This document shows, piece after piece, positions 34,154 to 45,190 of a stretch of 64,000 bases of DNA. This DNA comes from Capsicum annuum (taxonomy: Eukaryota > Streptophyta > Magnoliopsida > Solanales > Solanaceae), in NCBI RefSeq assembly GCF_002878395.1, contig NC_061118.1, forward strand, positions 129,465,726-129,529,725, given 5' to 3'. The translations under genes were made by a program, and so were the position numbers. The notes beneath the pieces were generated by a model. It was not told the origin of the DNA, searched no databases, and saw nothing but the letters and a program-made list of their open reading frames with translations. Each line of letters opens with the position of its first letter. Position 1 is the stretch's first letter.

Positions 34154-36450
34154 TGTCGCGACTCTTTTCCTCGGATTATTGTTCCTAGGAGTGAAACACC
34201 TAGGCTTGGTGCCCATAGAAAATTTCTCTTGTTTGAGGTTTTGGGCAGGGTACTACCCATGGGTAGTAGTTCTACCCTGGGATATGACCTAAGACCTATC
34301 TTCTCATATGTTGGATAGTCTAGGTTAATAGCATACTGACTAAGATATGACTTAGCCTCCCCATAGTCGTACATTAGGGTATGAGACATACACTAACTAG
34401 TCATATGGAGCAATTAGTTGGCCTAATTGAAACTATTTTGGGTACAATTTATGATACGGTTTAGGGTACCCTTTGTACCCTTGGATATGAGTCCATGTAT
34501 GTGTAGTCGTACCTTGGGAAGTGTAGAGGTCCTTGGTGAAGTCTAGGGTACGAGTTATGGTACAACTCGTACCTTAGGGTATGGTTGAGCTAAGTGAGTC
34601 GTACCCACCTGGGAATTCACTTTTTAGCTTTTAAGTCAGGGGCTCTATCTACATTTACCATCCTAAAATCCTTAAGTCTCCTCACTATACAATGTATTAT
34701 GGCCTCTTAAAAACTCATTGGAAAGACTAAAACATTCCAAATACTCTCTCAAAACTCATTCAACAAGATTTGGAGGCTAGGGTTTCAAAAGTGATCATCT
34801 AGTGACTTGAAGACCAAGAATCCTTCCATGAATCATCTTGTATAATGCATGTGACTCTTACCCTATTATTATTTCTCAAATACCATGTTATGTAAATATT
34901 TTTTATGAATCCTTAATGATCGATTTTGAAACAAATGATGAGGGTTTTAATGTAAAGTGATGGGTGATGTTTACTCTTTTCCAAACTTGTGATTTTATAT
35001 ATTTTGTTGATGGTTTACATATGTGGGTGCTTATTGATTGTGGTTTAACAAATGGGTATTGAGTAACCCTTACATTGAAGGTTTTCACACGAATTTTGGT
35101 CATGGTTAAGTTATGCCTTCAAGGTGTTTGTGAAAATATCTAAGAAAAAAGACTAGTTATATATTACTAGAGTTTTGAACTAAGGTAATGGCTTAATGAG
35201 TAAGAATACTTGGAAAATGATTTTGTAAAGGCCTTGTTAGCCATGTAATGAGTTAAATGTTGCCCCTGGTGGTTTTATTGGTTAAATAGAAGGGGTTGGA
35301 GTCCCGAGTATGCAACTGAATTTTCTTTGAACTAAAGTTTGGAGCAAGAGTTGTAATGAATGATTTGATAAAGTCTTTGATGACCACAATATGGATTGAT
35401 TGATATATGGTCCATGAAGACCTTGAGGTCATGCATGATATTGAATTGTGGCCTTGATAGCTTAAAATGGTTAAGTAGGTTAAAATCCCCAAGTGTAAAT
35501 GGTGTGATGTGAATGCATGGATAGTGGTTTAGAGTCCCAATGTCGATTAGTAATGGACGTGATGCCTTGTGGTTAGAGTCCATATTCATAATGGAATGAC
35601 TTGTGGTTAAAGTCCACTTGCCTAATAAAAGGGCTCATGGTTAGCGTCCACATACGTAATGAAATTGCTTATGGTTAGAGTCCACTTGACTAATGCAATG
35701 GGCTTGTGGTTAGAGTCCACTTGCTTAATAAGATGACAAGGTTAGAGTCCCCTTGCTTGATATAACATAAGCGGTGGAAGGTTAGAGTTCTCCATTTCAT
35801 GGTTTGTGTTTGAATGCTTTGAGATGCATGCTATGGTTTTGTTATCGTTTGACACTTGATGAATCCATATGTATGTGCATGTCTATTTGTATGAATGTGG
35901 AGACTTATGATCTTTTGTCTTGGTATTGAGTAATGATATTATTTTGTCCTTACCCTTGAGTTACATGCTAGCGCGCCAACCACTAACCATCTCCAAACGC
36001 TATGTCCCCATGCGACATAGGGGTTGGATCTTCTTATTCTCTTCATTCATAGTGATAGGTATTCGGATAGTTCATATGGTGATATTGAAGTGGTGATCTT
36101 CCATCCTCCGAAAGTCATCCTTTTCATAGTCTCTTTATTTATTTTATAGACTTGTTTTAGACTTGGTATTTGGCTATTATCGAGCGATTTTCCCGATGTG
36201 TTATACACATTAAATTTATAGAGGCTTGTGGATGGCTGTGAACTTGCGTAGATTGGATGTTGAATGTCGATATTAATGAATGGCTAGACTTTTGTAAGCT
36301 ATGATTATTAGTTTTGTTTCCACTATCTTATTACATGTTCAAATTTTATCCAAAGATTATGGATTGATATGAAAGATTAATTGGGGTTAATGAAACGATC
36401 TCCAATCCTTGTTGGGCTTGAGATGCCCATACGATAGAGCCCGATTTTGG
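34154..36450 (+). repeat. Element H 5' LTR (Tekay-related)
   Basis: Plus-strand LTR homologous to the minus strand of element B's LTR. For example, gagttacatgctag and ccactaaccatct near 35960-35985 match the complement of 12600-12640, and the end (gcccgattttgggt) matches the complement of the B LTR start. The length of about 2.3 kb agrees with B and J. The left boundary (TGTCGCGAC) is a best guess. No matching 3' LTR is in the window. Confidence 0.7.
35558..35793. repeat. 34-bp tandem repeat array in element H LTR
   Basis: GGTTAGAGTCCACTTGC or close variants start at 35571, 35605, 35639, 35673, 35708, 35740 and 35780. The spacing is 34, 34, 34, 35, 32 and 40 bp. The first copies are the most regular. 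Confidence 0.88.
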
Positions 36451-36720
36451 GTTGTATCAAGTAGGCATTGGAGCCTAGGTTCATGGTCAGTTGAGTGTCG
36501 ATAAAGCCTTGTCAAGTAGAGTCTTTTTTATAGGTGTGTAGCGTGCCACACTTATAAGAGAGAGGCTACAAAGCATTTAGGATTGTTTCACTTTCTTATT
36601 GTTTTATATTGAGATATAGAGTGTAAAGTCTTGGATCCTCCTAATTTCTGTTTGCTTGTCTTTTAGATCATGCCTCCAAGAAGATCTGAAGTTCATGCAA
36701 ACCTTTTCTTCCAACTGAGG
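36451..36720 (+). pseudogene. gag: Element H leader and truncated gag start
   Basis: A degraded primer site (TTGTATCAAGTAG, about 36452) is followed by a leader resembling the reverse of A's leader (gtgccacacttataagagagaggcta at 36550). An ATG at 36667 starts MPPRRSEVHANLF, the usual opening of gag in this family. The reading is lost after about 17 codons, and the sequence then meets the opposite-strand pol fragment of I. A 15-bp direct repeat (gttcatgcaaacctt) at 36692 and 36740 sits at the break. Confidence 0.72.
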
Positions 36721-36754
36721 ACTATGTTGATAGGTCTATGTTCATGCAAACCTT

Positions 36755-37330
36755 ACCCATAGCCACACTACGTATATCATAGTCCTTTAATAATTCTAAC
36801 CACCTTCTCTGATGGGGATTTAACTCTCTCTGCAAAAATACATACTGCAAACTCTTATGGTCTGTGAACATATCAACATGCACCCTATACAGATAATGCC
36901 TTCAAATTTTTAAGGCAAACACAACAGCTGCTAACTCAATATTATGGGTAAGATAATTCTTTTGATAGGGTTTAAGTTATCTAGAGGCATACCCGATGAC
37001 CTTACCTCTCTGCATCAAAACATAATGCAAACCAACTCTGGAACCATCAAAGTAAATAACAAACCCATCTGAACCATCTGGCAAGGTCAAAATTGGGGTT
37101 GAGGTGAGTTGAGTCTTCAACTCCTGAAAACTCTTCTCACAAGAATATAACCACTGAAACTTAACTTTTGAGTCAATATGGATATGGGGAAGGCAATAGA
37201 TGAAAACCCATCAACAAACCATCGATAATAGCCAGCTAAACCTAAGAAACTCCTGATATTTGATAGAGAAATGGGTCTGGGCCAGTTTCTCACTACTTTG
37301 GTCTTTTAAAGGTCAACTCTAATGCCTTCA
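36755..37330 (-). pseudogene. pol: Element I RNase H remnant
   Basis: Minus-strand reading gives LTLPDGSDGFVIYFDGSR (the first catalytic Asp kept, Cys before it changed to Phe), then IELAAVVFALK (Glu kept), then FTDHKSLQYVF (Asp kept), and ends in RWLELLKDYD before jumping to sequence from further downstream. It continues directly from the RT at higher coordinates. Stops are scattered. The left end is cut by the junction with H. Confidence 0.8.
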
Positions 37331-37369
37331 CCATAAAATAATATGGACAAGGAAAGCTACTGATCTTAG

Positions 37370-37950
37370 CTAAAATTTGGACTTACTGAATTTGGCGAAC
37401 AACTGATGGGCTCTAAGAATTTGTAATGTTATTTTGATGTGGTGGGCATGATCATTTTTATTACAGAAACAGACAAGGATGTCATCTATGAAGACTATAA
37501 CAAACATGTCCAAGTATTGCTTGAACACTTTGTTCATCATGTCCATGCAAGTTTTTGGGGCAATTTTTAGACAAAAGGACATGACTAGAAATTCAAAGTG
37601 ACTATACCGAGTTCTGAAAGCTGTTTTTGAAATGTCACATTCTCTAACTGTGAGTTGATAATAGTTAGATCTGAGGTCTATCTTAGAGAAATAACTAGAA
37701 AACTGAAGTTGATCAAACAAGTCATCAATTTTTAGGAGTGGATACTTATTCTTGATTGTTACTTCGTTCAACTAGCGGTAATCGATGCACATTCTAAGAG
37801 ATCATCTTTATTACGCACGAAAAGGAATGAAGCACCCCATGGGGAAACACTGGACCTGATGAATATCTTATATAATAGATCTTTCAACTGTTCTTTTAAC
37901 TCTATAAGGTCAATGAGAGCAATTACATAGGGAAGGATAGAGATAACTGG
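37370..37950 (-). pseudogene. pol: Element I reverse transcriptase fragment
   Basis: A 133-codon open block (37370-37771) covers the RT palm: [18 protein letters not shown], then [13 protein letters not shown], then the catalytic [10 protein letters not shown] with both Asp residues, then FAKFSKSKF. The N-terminal fingers continue to 37950 in other frames ([10 protein letters not shown]). It is Tekay-like. Element D is inserted at 37950, so the rest of I lies beyond D/E, right of the window. Confidence 0.9.
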
Positions 37951-39735
37951 TGATGTTGTGTGTATTTATTCATTCTAGCATCACTATTCTAGCTTTTAGC
38001 CTTATTTTGAGAATGATTCATGTGATATATGGGTGGATAATGAGATAAATATGTATCATAGTGTTAAATCATGTGTTTATGATATTAAAAGTGAGTTTCA
38101 AACAAGTTTGTACCTAAAAGATTCATTTAGAGTTCAACCCGGAAAACTAGTGTTACTAGCTTGGGCTAGGTGCTTGTGTAGTTGATTCCAGTGGATTATA
38201 TTGTGTTTAAAGTGTTTCAAATGGTTTTTAGGTGTAAATATATGTGAAACAACTTTTTCATAATGCTCAAGGGTCAATTGGATCAAGCCAAGGGTCAAAA
38301 CAATGAGTTAAATATCAAAGTGAAATTAGGCTATTCTTAGCTCGTGTAACTAGTTCGTCGCGTTGGATGTTGTGTTGTTTTGATATTCAAATTGTTCTTT
38401 TAAATTCTATATTATTCTTGGTGAATGTATTATTATGATATATTACTGATACACAAGCCTAAAATCAAGTGGGAACAACTCAAAAAGGCTCAGAATGGCT
38501 CAACAAAGACATAATACACAGATTGACGCACTTTTGGACCCGGGAAATGTCTTGGGTACGTGTGGTCTGTAGAGTATCCAATGGATGTGTAAAAAACACC
38601 AATGTATTAAAAAGAGGACTAAAATAGTGAATAGCTAGCGCGTGGTGGTCCTAAAGGCGATTTGCCTGCGACACGGGCTCATTTCGGTGCTCCTTTGCCT
38701 TAGAAAAATTCTAAACAACAAATTCTAGAGAAGTAGGGAGATTTGGAGGAGACGCCTCTCCTGGAGCGAGGCTCTACCCAGGGTACCGCCTCACCTTGTT
38801 CGGGAATAACTGAAGATTTTTTTGTCCAACACGGAAAAGGCTTACTCTTATACTATAAATACATGTTGTATCACATTTTTGCACTTCCTTTAGCATATTT
38901 TATAGAGCAAAGGGCTGCAACAACCTTTTCATTAGGTTTTTATTATTTTTATTTAGTTCATTCATGTTTTTAGTCATTAATTACTATTTTTTTATTATGA
39001 TTATGTCTATGCGTGGCTAAACTCTCATTCCAGGGTTGTAGCCAAGAACATGATTACTATTTCTATGGATTAAGTTTTTTTGCTTTGCTTCTCAATATTA
39101 GTTGTTTCTTTATTCTTATTATAACTATTTTAAGGATTTGCAACCCTTAGAATACATTCATAGTCAACCTTGTGAACTCGGGAGAGGGAATAGGGCGATA
39201 GAACATGGGAATAAGTAGAGTATGGTTCTTGATTCTTTATAAAATAAGAAACTTCAATTAGTATCTAGGACAGGGATATACTTAGATACCTTAATTTATT
39301 CATATGTAGGATGATATTTGTTAAGAACTTAAGTGAATTATTACATCTCCTCTCAATGATGTAGGCTTAAGGTTCAACTTAGGTAAAATATTAGAGGTTG
39401 GGAAACCATAATCGAGAAATTAACCCCACGAATCAACAACCTAGATAAGCAAGTTAACGAATGAAATCCAATAGCATAATATGATTGTTCAGAGTGCTTC
39501 AACCCTGGGTTTTCTCTTATTGATTGTCACAAGACCTGTACTTTCCACATTGTTTAGTTTTAATTTACAATTTCCAAACTCTTTATTTGGCTACACTCTC
39601 ATCAATTGAATCTGTGAACTAAAATCAAATCATTTCCAAATCTAGTGTTTGTGGGATCGATAACTTGGCTTTCTTGAAGATCATTATATTACTTGGTAGA
39701 CCACGTACACTTGCGTGTGCGCTTGGGAACTATCA
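37951..39735 (+). repeat. Element D 5' LTR
   Basis: From TGATGTTG (or TGTTG at 37954) to AACTATCA. It aligns with 43961-45041 and 63393-64000 and is related to the C LTR. The short spacer before the primer site is as in C. Confidence 0.87.
38853..38861 (+). promoter_or_regulatory. Putative TATA box of element D 5' LTR
   Basis: CTATAAATA, identical in the second D LTR at 44854-44862, about 900 bp into the LTR. The surrounding sequence (ggcttactc before, catgttgtatca after) is conserved between the copies. Confidence 0.6.
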
Positions 39736-39741
39736 TATTTT

Positions 39742-39759
39742 TGGCGCCGCTACTGGGGA
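39742..39759 (+). other. Element D primer-binding site
   Basis: TGGCGCCGCTACTGGGGA, six bases after the LTR end, the same site type as C and F. Confidence 0.8.
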
Positions 39760-39885
39760 CTTGTATTTTGGCAATTATTTATTTTAGTTTATATTTAGAT
39801 TTATTTGATATTTTTATGCTTGGTCTCATTTTTGTGTTTACAGGAGACATGTTTCTAAGTTTATAAGCTGGCAAGGGATAGGGAG

Positions 39886-41100
39886 TTGGTAAAACCAAGC
39901 CCGGAACCCGAGCAACTTTACCATCAATACAAAAGAGAAGAAATCTTTCTCCATACAATTTCTTCAATACATGAAGGACAAGAGAATATTGTTCCTATTA
40001 CTGAACAACAAGTAGCTGGCAGGAAGGTTAGGGAAGTGGCAATCCCACTTCCAACAAACTTGACTTCCCATTTCAAACACCGACAGTTGGGGGAAATTTT
40101 AAGTTGAAACACAATATGGTGAAGTTTCTTATTAGAAGTGGACTGTTTCCAGGGCTTTCACATGAGGATCCACAAGTCCACTTGCAGACCTTCATTGACA
40201 TTACTGCTACATTCACTCTAACTAGGGTGACTCCAGACTATGTGAGGCTGACATGATTTTCCCATTCACTTTTAAGGGAAGCTAAAATGAGGTTGAATTT
40301 GAAGTAGGCCAATTTAATTACATCATGGGATGACTTAGCCAGAAAGTTCCTTATCAGATTTTTTCTATCAGGCAAGACTGCAAGACTTGCAGTGAAATAC
40401 TGAGCTTTAAATAGAAGGCTGATGAAAACCTCTATCATGCTTGGGAATACTTAAAGGATCTTCTTCGGTAGTGTCCTCACCACCAACAGTCTAATGAGGT
40501 ACTTGATTATATTTTTGTAGAAGCTCTTGATCACAATATAAATATTTTGCTAGATTCAGCCACAAGTGGTTAAGTGTTGGAGCTAACTTATAATAATCTA
40601 TACACATTTCTGAACCACATTGCACAAGTAAATCAAGATTGGCATTCAGATTCTAGAAGTGCCATAAAAATAATTGGAGGTCTACCAATTCACAGCCTTA
40701 TCAGCACAGGCTTCTGTACTACAGTATTTGATCAACACATTATTCAGTAGCATGAAGTTGGGAGTAGCACAACCTACAACCATAGTCAATGTCATCCAAT
40801 AAGTGGATGATTGGTGTGAGGTAAGCAGAAATAGTGTCCTTACGTCTGCCATGTGTGCTTCAAATTCGGAATCTATGATGTATGTAGGTAATGCTCAAAG
40901 GCAAAATTATAGTAATGCCTACAACATGATGTGGCAGACCCAGCCACCAAATCAACGATGGAATAATTCATAGCCTCAGGAAAAATCTCAACTAGAAACA
41001 AGGAATTGATAAAATAGATCTTATCTTATCTTATCAAACACAGTTTGCTACAGACTTAAAGAATCAGCAAGCATTCACAAGAAGTTTAGAGTTGCAAATG
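39886..41100 (+). pseudogene. gag: Element D gag remnant (Athila-type)
   Basis: Collinear with the C gag: ITEQQVAGRKV near 39990, then HEDPQVHLQTFID near 40165, then a capsid region with many stops to about 40620. The zinc knuckle at 40815-40856 is destroyed (CEVSRNSVLTSAMC: second Cys to Ser, His lost). The stretch near 41060-41130 matches the E gag fragments on both sides of element J. No frame stays open for more than about 75 codons. Confidence 0.8.
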
Positions 41101-41139
41101 GGCCAATTATCATAAGCACCTAATACTAGACCACAAGGT

Positions 41140-42112
41140 GGTTTTCCAACAGATACAGAAAATCTAAAGCAATTCATGGCAATTACCTTGAGCAGTGGTA
41201 AAGATATTCAAGGAGAATCTCTAAATGTAACAAAGGAGGTAGATGCTGATGTGGTAACCGAAGAGGTAAATGATAGAGTTGCTAAAAATTTAAGGAAGTC
41301 TGAGTACTTGAAAGAAAAGTTGTGAAACAAGAAGTGAACAAGACACTGCCACGACCTTTCCCTCAAAGGCAAATTAAAGCGAATGAGAATACACTATTTA
41401 AGAAGTTCTTTGATACATTCAGAGAGCTTCACATTAACTTACCTTTGTTAGATATTTTTAAAAGTATGCCCAAGTACACAAAGTACTTAAGGCATATGGT
41501 GGTTAAAAAGATAAAATTGCAAAATATGGGAGCAATAACACTCAATAAAGAGTGTAGCATTTGATGACTCAGAAAATCTCCAAGAAATTAAGAGATCAGG
41601 AGAAGTTTGTTATCCCAATCCAAGATATGAGTAAAGCGGTCCATGCACTGAGTGACTTAGGGTCAAGAATAAACTTGATACCCCTATCACTATTTAAAAC
41701 ATTGTTCTTGGAAGAGGCAAGACTGACCACCGTGGTATTACAGTTAGCAGACAGGTCATTCATACATTCGGGTGGAATAATTGAGGATGTCCTCGTAAAG
41801 GTTGGTAAATTTATTATACCTACTGACTTTATTATTCTTGATTTTGAGGTAGATAAACAGGTACCAATCATCTTAGGAAATCCACTTTTAGCAACCAAAG
41901 AAGCGTTAATTGTTGTTAGAGAAGACATGCTCAAAATAAGGGTAGAGGATCAAGAGGTGGTGTTTGATGTATACAAAGCACCCGCAATTATGGCCCAAGT
42001 TAAATCTTTGTGTATGATCAATGTTATTAAAGAGGACAAGTGTGAGATGGCTAGTCCAAAAAATACCTCTTTAAACAACTTGATTGAGCAGTCAAAGACT
42101 CTTATCTCTTAA
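41140..42112 (+). pseudogene. pol: Element D protease (Athila-type)
   Basis: Open blocks at 41322-41564 and 41561-42112; the second is 183 codons, the longest reading in the window. It gives LRDQEKFVIPIQ, then ALSDLGSRINLIPLSLF (catalytic Asp kept, DLGS for DLGA), then LQLADRSF, GGIIEDVLVKVGKFIIP, VPIILGNPLLATKEALIVV and VEDQEVVFDVYKAPA, ending at a TAA at 42112. A frame change between the blocks and lost upstream gag make it a pseudogene, but the protease lobe itself is nearly intact. Confidence 0.88.
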
Positions 42113-42263
42113 GCCTGGCATGATGGAAGTTGATGAGCCTGAAAAGGATAAAGTTGAAAAACCTACTGCTCTTGAGAATTCACAACCAAAAGGGGTGAAA
42201 AGGATAAGAATATGACTTCCAAGTGTGAGAAAAAAGATAAAGGAATATGGTTGAGTAGAGCTG

Positions 42264-42311
42264 GGTCGTGCCGCAATACTTAATCAGGCGCTTCTTAGGA
42301 GACAACATAAG
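42264..42311 (+). other. Two-hairpin motif, copy in element D
   Basis: GTCG-TGCCG-CAAT (weakened) and CTTAGG-AGACAA-CATAAG (42294-42311). In the second stem an A-U pair replaces a G-C pair found in the related copies, and one inner pair is lost. Confidence 0.62.
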
Positions 42312-43935
42312 TTAATTAGGTATGTTTTCTTTTTAGTTTTAGGCTTGTAGTTCTTAATTCATGTAGTTATTGTTTTTGGTTGAGTCACAGATTGATGGGA
42401 AGTTTGAGTACCATAAACTTAAGCTAAGATACATGGTAAAGACTGAGTGTGGGGTACCATGGATCTCATTTATGAGTGAACATGCTACTAGCTAGAGTAT
42501 TTTTATCTTTTACTTTCAAATTCACTTTGGGGAAAAAGTAGATGTTTAAGTGTGGGGTGGAGAAAATCCCAAATTATGGGTCTAATTAAAAAAATTTCAG
42601 GATAGGATAAGAATAAGTGAGATATTATTGTTGGTGCTATTTTTGATTAGATGATAGAAGTGGGTTTGTTGGTAAAATTATGTTGATTGAGTGAATTTCT
42701 ATTTTTGAGACTCTTAGGCTCGTGTTTATGACTCTTGTACTTATTGGCTTAATTTCGAATTCATGCTATTATTTGATTGGGAGTCTGTGAAGATCCTATT
42801 GATTTGAGCATGTGCCATGTGTGATGTAAGGTGTTTGTATATTCCTTGTTGCATGATATGACTATAACTTGCCCAGTGTGTGTGTAAAGCAAAATAAAGA
42901 GTGTGGGTTTAAAAGATGATTTAGGCATTTCTTTGATGGCCTTATTCTATACCTTCTATTTGTCCTACCCATTGTGCATTATCCTAGTTAACCCCCATTG
43001 AGCCTTTAGCCTTTTCTTTGGTAGATTCATATGTAGCCTAATCCCCTTCTTTGATAGACCATAATTTGATCCAAAAAGCTCCTAAGTGCTATAATGAAAA
43101 CAAAAAGAAATAACTGAAAAAGAAGTTTGCAAAATTGTAGAAGAAAAAAGGTAAAATTAATGTTCCAAGGTAATAGTTATTGGTGTTAATAATTGATGTG
43201 TGGTGGATCTGTGTGATATAATTTATGATGGAATATTGCTATGATTGTGAAAACAAAAGGAGAAAGAAACTTGATTCTTGTGGTAGTAAACTAGGTGTTC
43301 ACTAAGTGTTTGTGAAAATACTTAAAAGAGATGGGGCAAACACAAAAGGTATAGATGAATGAATAAGTGTAGTTTGGTTGTTGGAGAGTAATTTTAAATG
43401 TATAATGTAGTGTATTAAAGTACTTAGAGAGGTTAGTCACTATTCCCAAATAGTTTCTACCTGTCCCTTAGCCTATATTACAACACGAAAAAGTCCTAAT
43501 TGATCTTAAGCTTTACATTCAACTATTAGTGGAGCATTACACTAAGGAAAACCTATGGTTCATTGTGTGTAACTTGTGAATTCTTTGTGAGAGTGAGCGT
43601 AATTTGATTCTTGTACCCATCATGTTCTAAATTGCTTAATTGTGAGTGATTATGGGCAACTCTCTTATTGTGAGGGATATGTTTGATGAATATGGGTGAT
43701 TTTTACGATATATTTGATTGAATGATATCTATTATTTTGCCAACTTGGTGAGTAAATTCTTGAGGCTAGGATGTTTTGGAGTAGTGTTATTAGCTTTCCA
43801 TTGTGTTTGTAACATGCTTAGTATAGTAACTTGCATTCCGTGTTGTCATTGTAGTACTAGCTTGAGTGTCTTGTAAGTATTAGAAGAGCAGAATCTCCGT
43901 CTTATTAGGTTTATAGTAAAAAGTTGTTCAAGCAC
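42312..43935 (+). other. Element D 3' non-coding module
   Basis: About 1.6 kb without a usable frame, collinear with C, E and the minus strand of F. It ends in a degraded hairpin (TTGTTCAAGCACGGACAA, 43924-43941) followed by a polypurine tract (GATTGTGGAGTGG). Confidence 0.78.
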
Positions 43936-43960
43936 GGACAAGGCTTTGATTGTGGAGTGG

Positions 43961-45041
43961 TGATGTTGGTTGTATTTATGCATTCTAGCATCACTATTCT
44001 AGCCTTTTTAGCCTTTTTTGAGGATGATTCATGTGATATATGGGTTTATAATGATATAAATATGTATCATAGTGTTAAATCAAGTGTTTATGATGTTAAA
44101 AGTGAGTTTTAAACAAGTTTGTACCTAAAAGATTCATTTAGAGTTCAACCCAGAAAACTAGTGTTACTAGCTTGAGCTAGGTGCTTGTCTAGTTGATTTT
44201 GATGGATTCTATTGTGTTTAAAGTTTTTAAATGTTTTTAGTGTGTAAATATATGTGATAAAACTTGTTGATAATGCTCAAGGGTCTATTGGTTTAAGCCA
44301 AGGGTCAAAACAATGAGTTAAAGATCAAAGTGAAATTAGCCTATGTGTTTCTAGTTCGTCGTGTTGGATGGTATGTTGTTTTGATCTTTAAATTGTTGTT
44401 TTTATGCTATAGGATGGTTTTTAAATGTATTATGATGATATATGACGTATATACAAGCTTCAAATCAAGTGGGAACTCAAATAGGCTCGGAATGTCTCAA
44501 CGAAGGCACAATACGCAGATTGACGCACTTTGGACCCTTGTAATGTCTTGGGCGCATGTAGACTGTACGAGTGGAAAATGGAAGAATTCAAAACACCATT
44601 AGATTCAGAAGAAGACCTAAATAGTTACCATATTTGGCACGGTGGTCCTAAAGGAGATTAGCCCATGACGCAGGATCATTTCGGTGCTCCCTTTCCTTAG
44701 AAAAATTCTGAACAATAAATTCCAGAGAGGTAGGGCGATTTGGAGGCGACGCCTCACCTGGAGCGGGGCTCTACCTAGGGCTCCACCCCACCCAGTACGG
44801 CTCTCAATAACTGAAGGTTTTCTGATCCAACACAGAAAGGGCTTACTCCTAGACTATAAATACATGTTGTATCATGTTTTTACACATCTTTTAGCATATT
44901 TTCCTGAGCCGCTACAACTTCTTCATTAGGTTTTTATTATTTTTATTTAGTTCATTCATGTTTTTAGTTGTTAATTACTATTTTGTGATTACGATTATGA
45001 CTATGTTGGCTAAACACTCTTTCTAGGGTTGAATCCAAGAG
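43961..45041 (+). repeat. Element D/E shared LTR, truncated
   Basis: Matches 37951 to about 39050 of the D 5' LTR, including the TATA box (44854-44862). It stops at gggttgaatccaaga, where the full LTR continues for about 700 bp. The next base begins gag sequence of unit E. Confidence 0.87.
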
Positions 45042-45190
45042 GCAGACCCAGCCACCAAATCAACCATGGAACGCACCATAGCCTCAGGCCAAATAAAATC
45101 AGTCAACTAGCAACATGAAAGAGATGATAAAACAAATCTTAGCTAATCAGAAATAGTTTGCTACAGACTTAAAGAATCAACAAGTGTCTA
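45042..45190 (+). pseudogene. gag: Element E gag fragment left of element J
   Basis: ggcagacccagccaccaaatcaacc matches 40929-40953 of D, and tttgctacagacttaaagaatca matches 41045-41067. The fragment stops at the TSD gtcta, and the gag text resumes at 60501 with the same gtcta. Confidence 0.85.
45186..45190. repeat. Target-site duplication of element J, left copy
   Basis: GTCTA immediately before TGTAATGCCCC; the identical copy is at 60501-60505. Confidence 0.93.

Larger units (their letters stand above)
37951..45041 (+). mobile_element. Element D: Athila-like gag-protease unit
   Basis: 5' LTR (37951-39735), primer site, degraded gag, protease, two-hairpin motif, 3' non-coding module and polypurine tract, then a second LTR truncated at 45041, all plus strand. 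RT and integrase are absent as in C and E. D interrupts the RT of element I. Its second LTR is fused directly to gag of unit E, so D and E form one LTR-body-LTR-body-LTR array. Confidence 0.85.

Noticed and set aside
34120..34389. 89-codon minus-strand frame across the G/H boundary
   Set aside because: It runs antisense to the H LTR and spans an element junction, so it is a chance frame.
41596..41934. 112-codon minus-strand frame
   Set aside because: Shadow of the protease on the opposite strand; the plus-strand reading has clear motifs.
44330..44602. 90-codon plus-strand open frame in the D/E shared LTR
   Set aside because: It is within U3 of the LTR; the other LTR copies do not keep it open.
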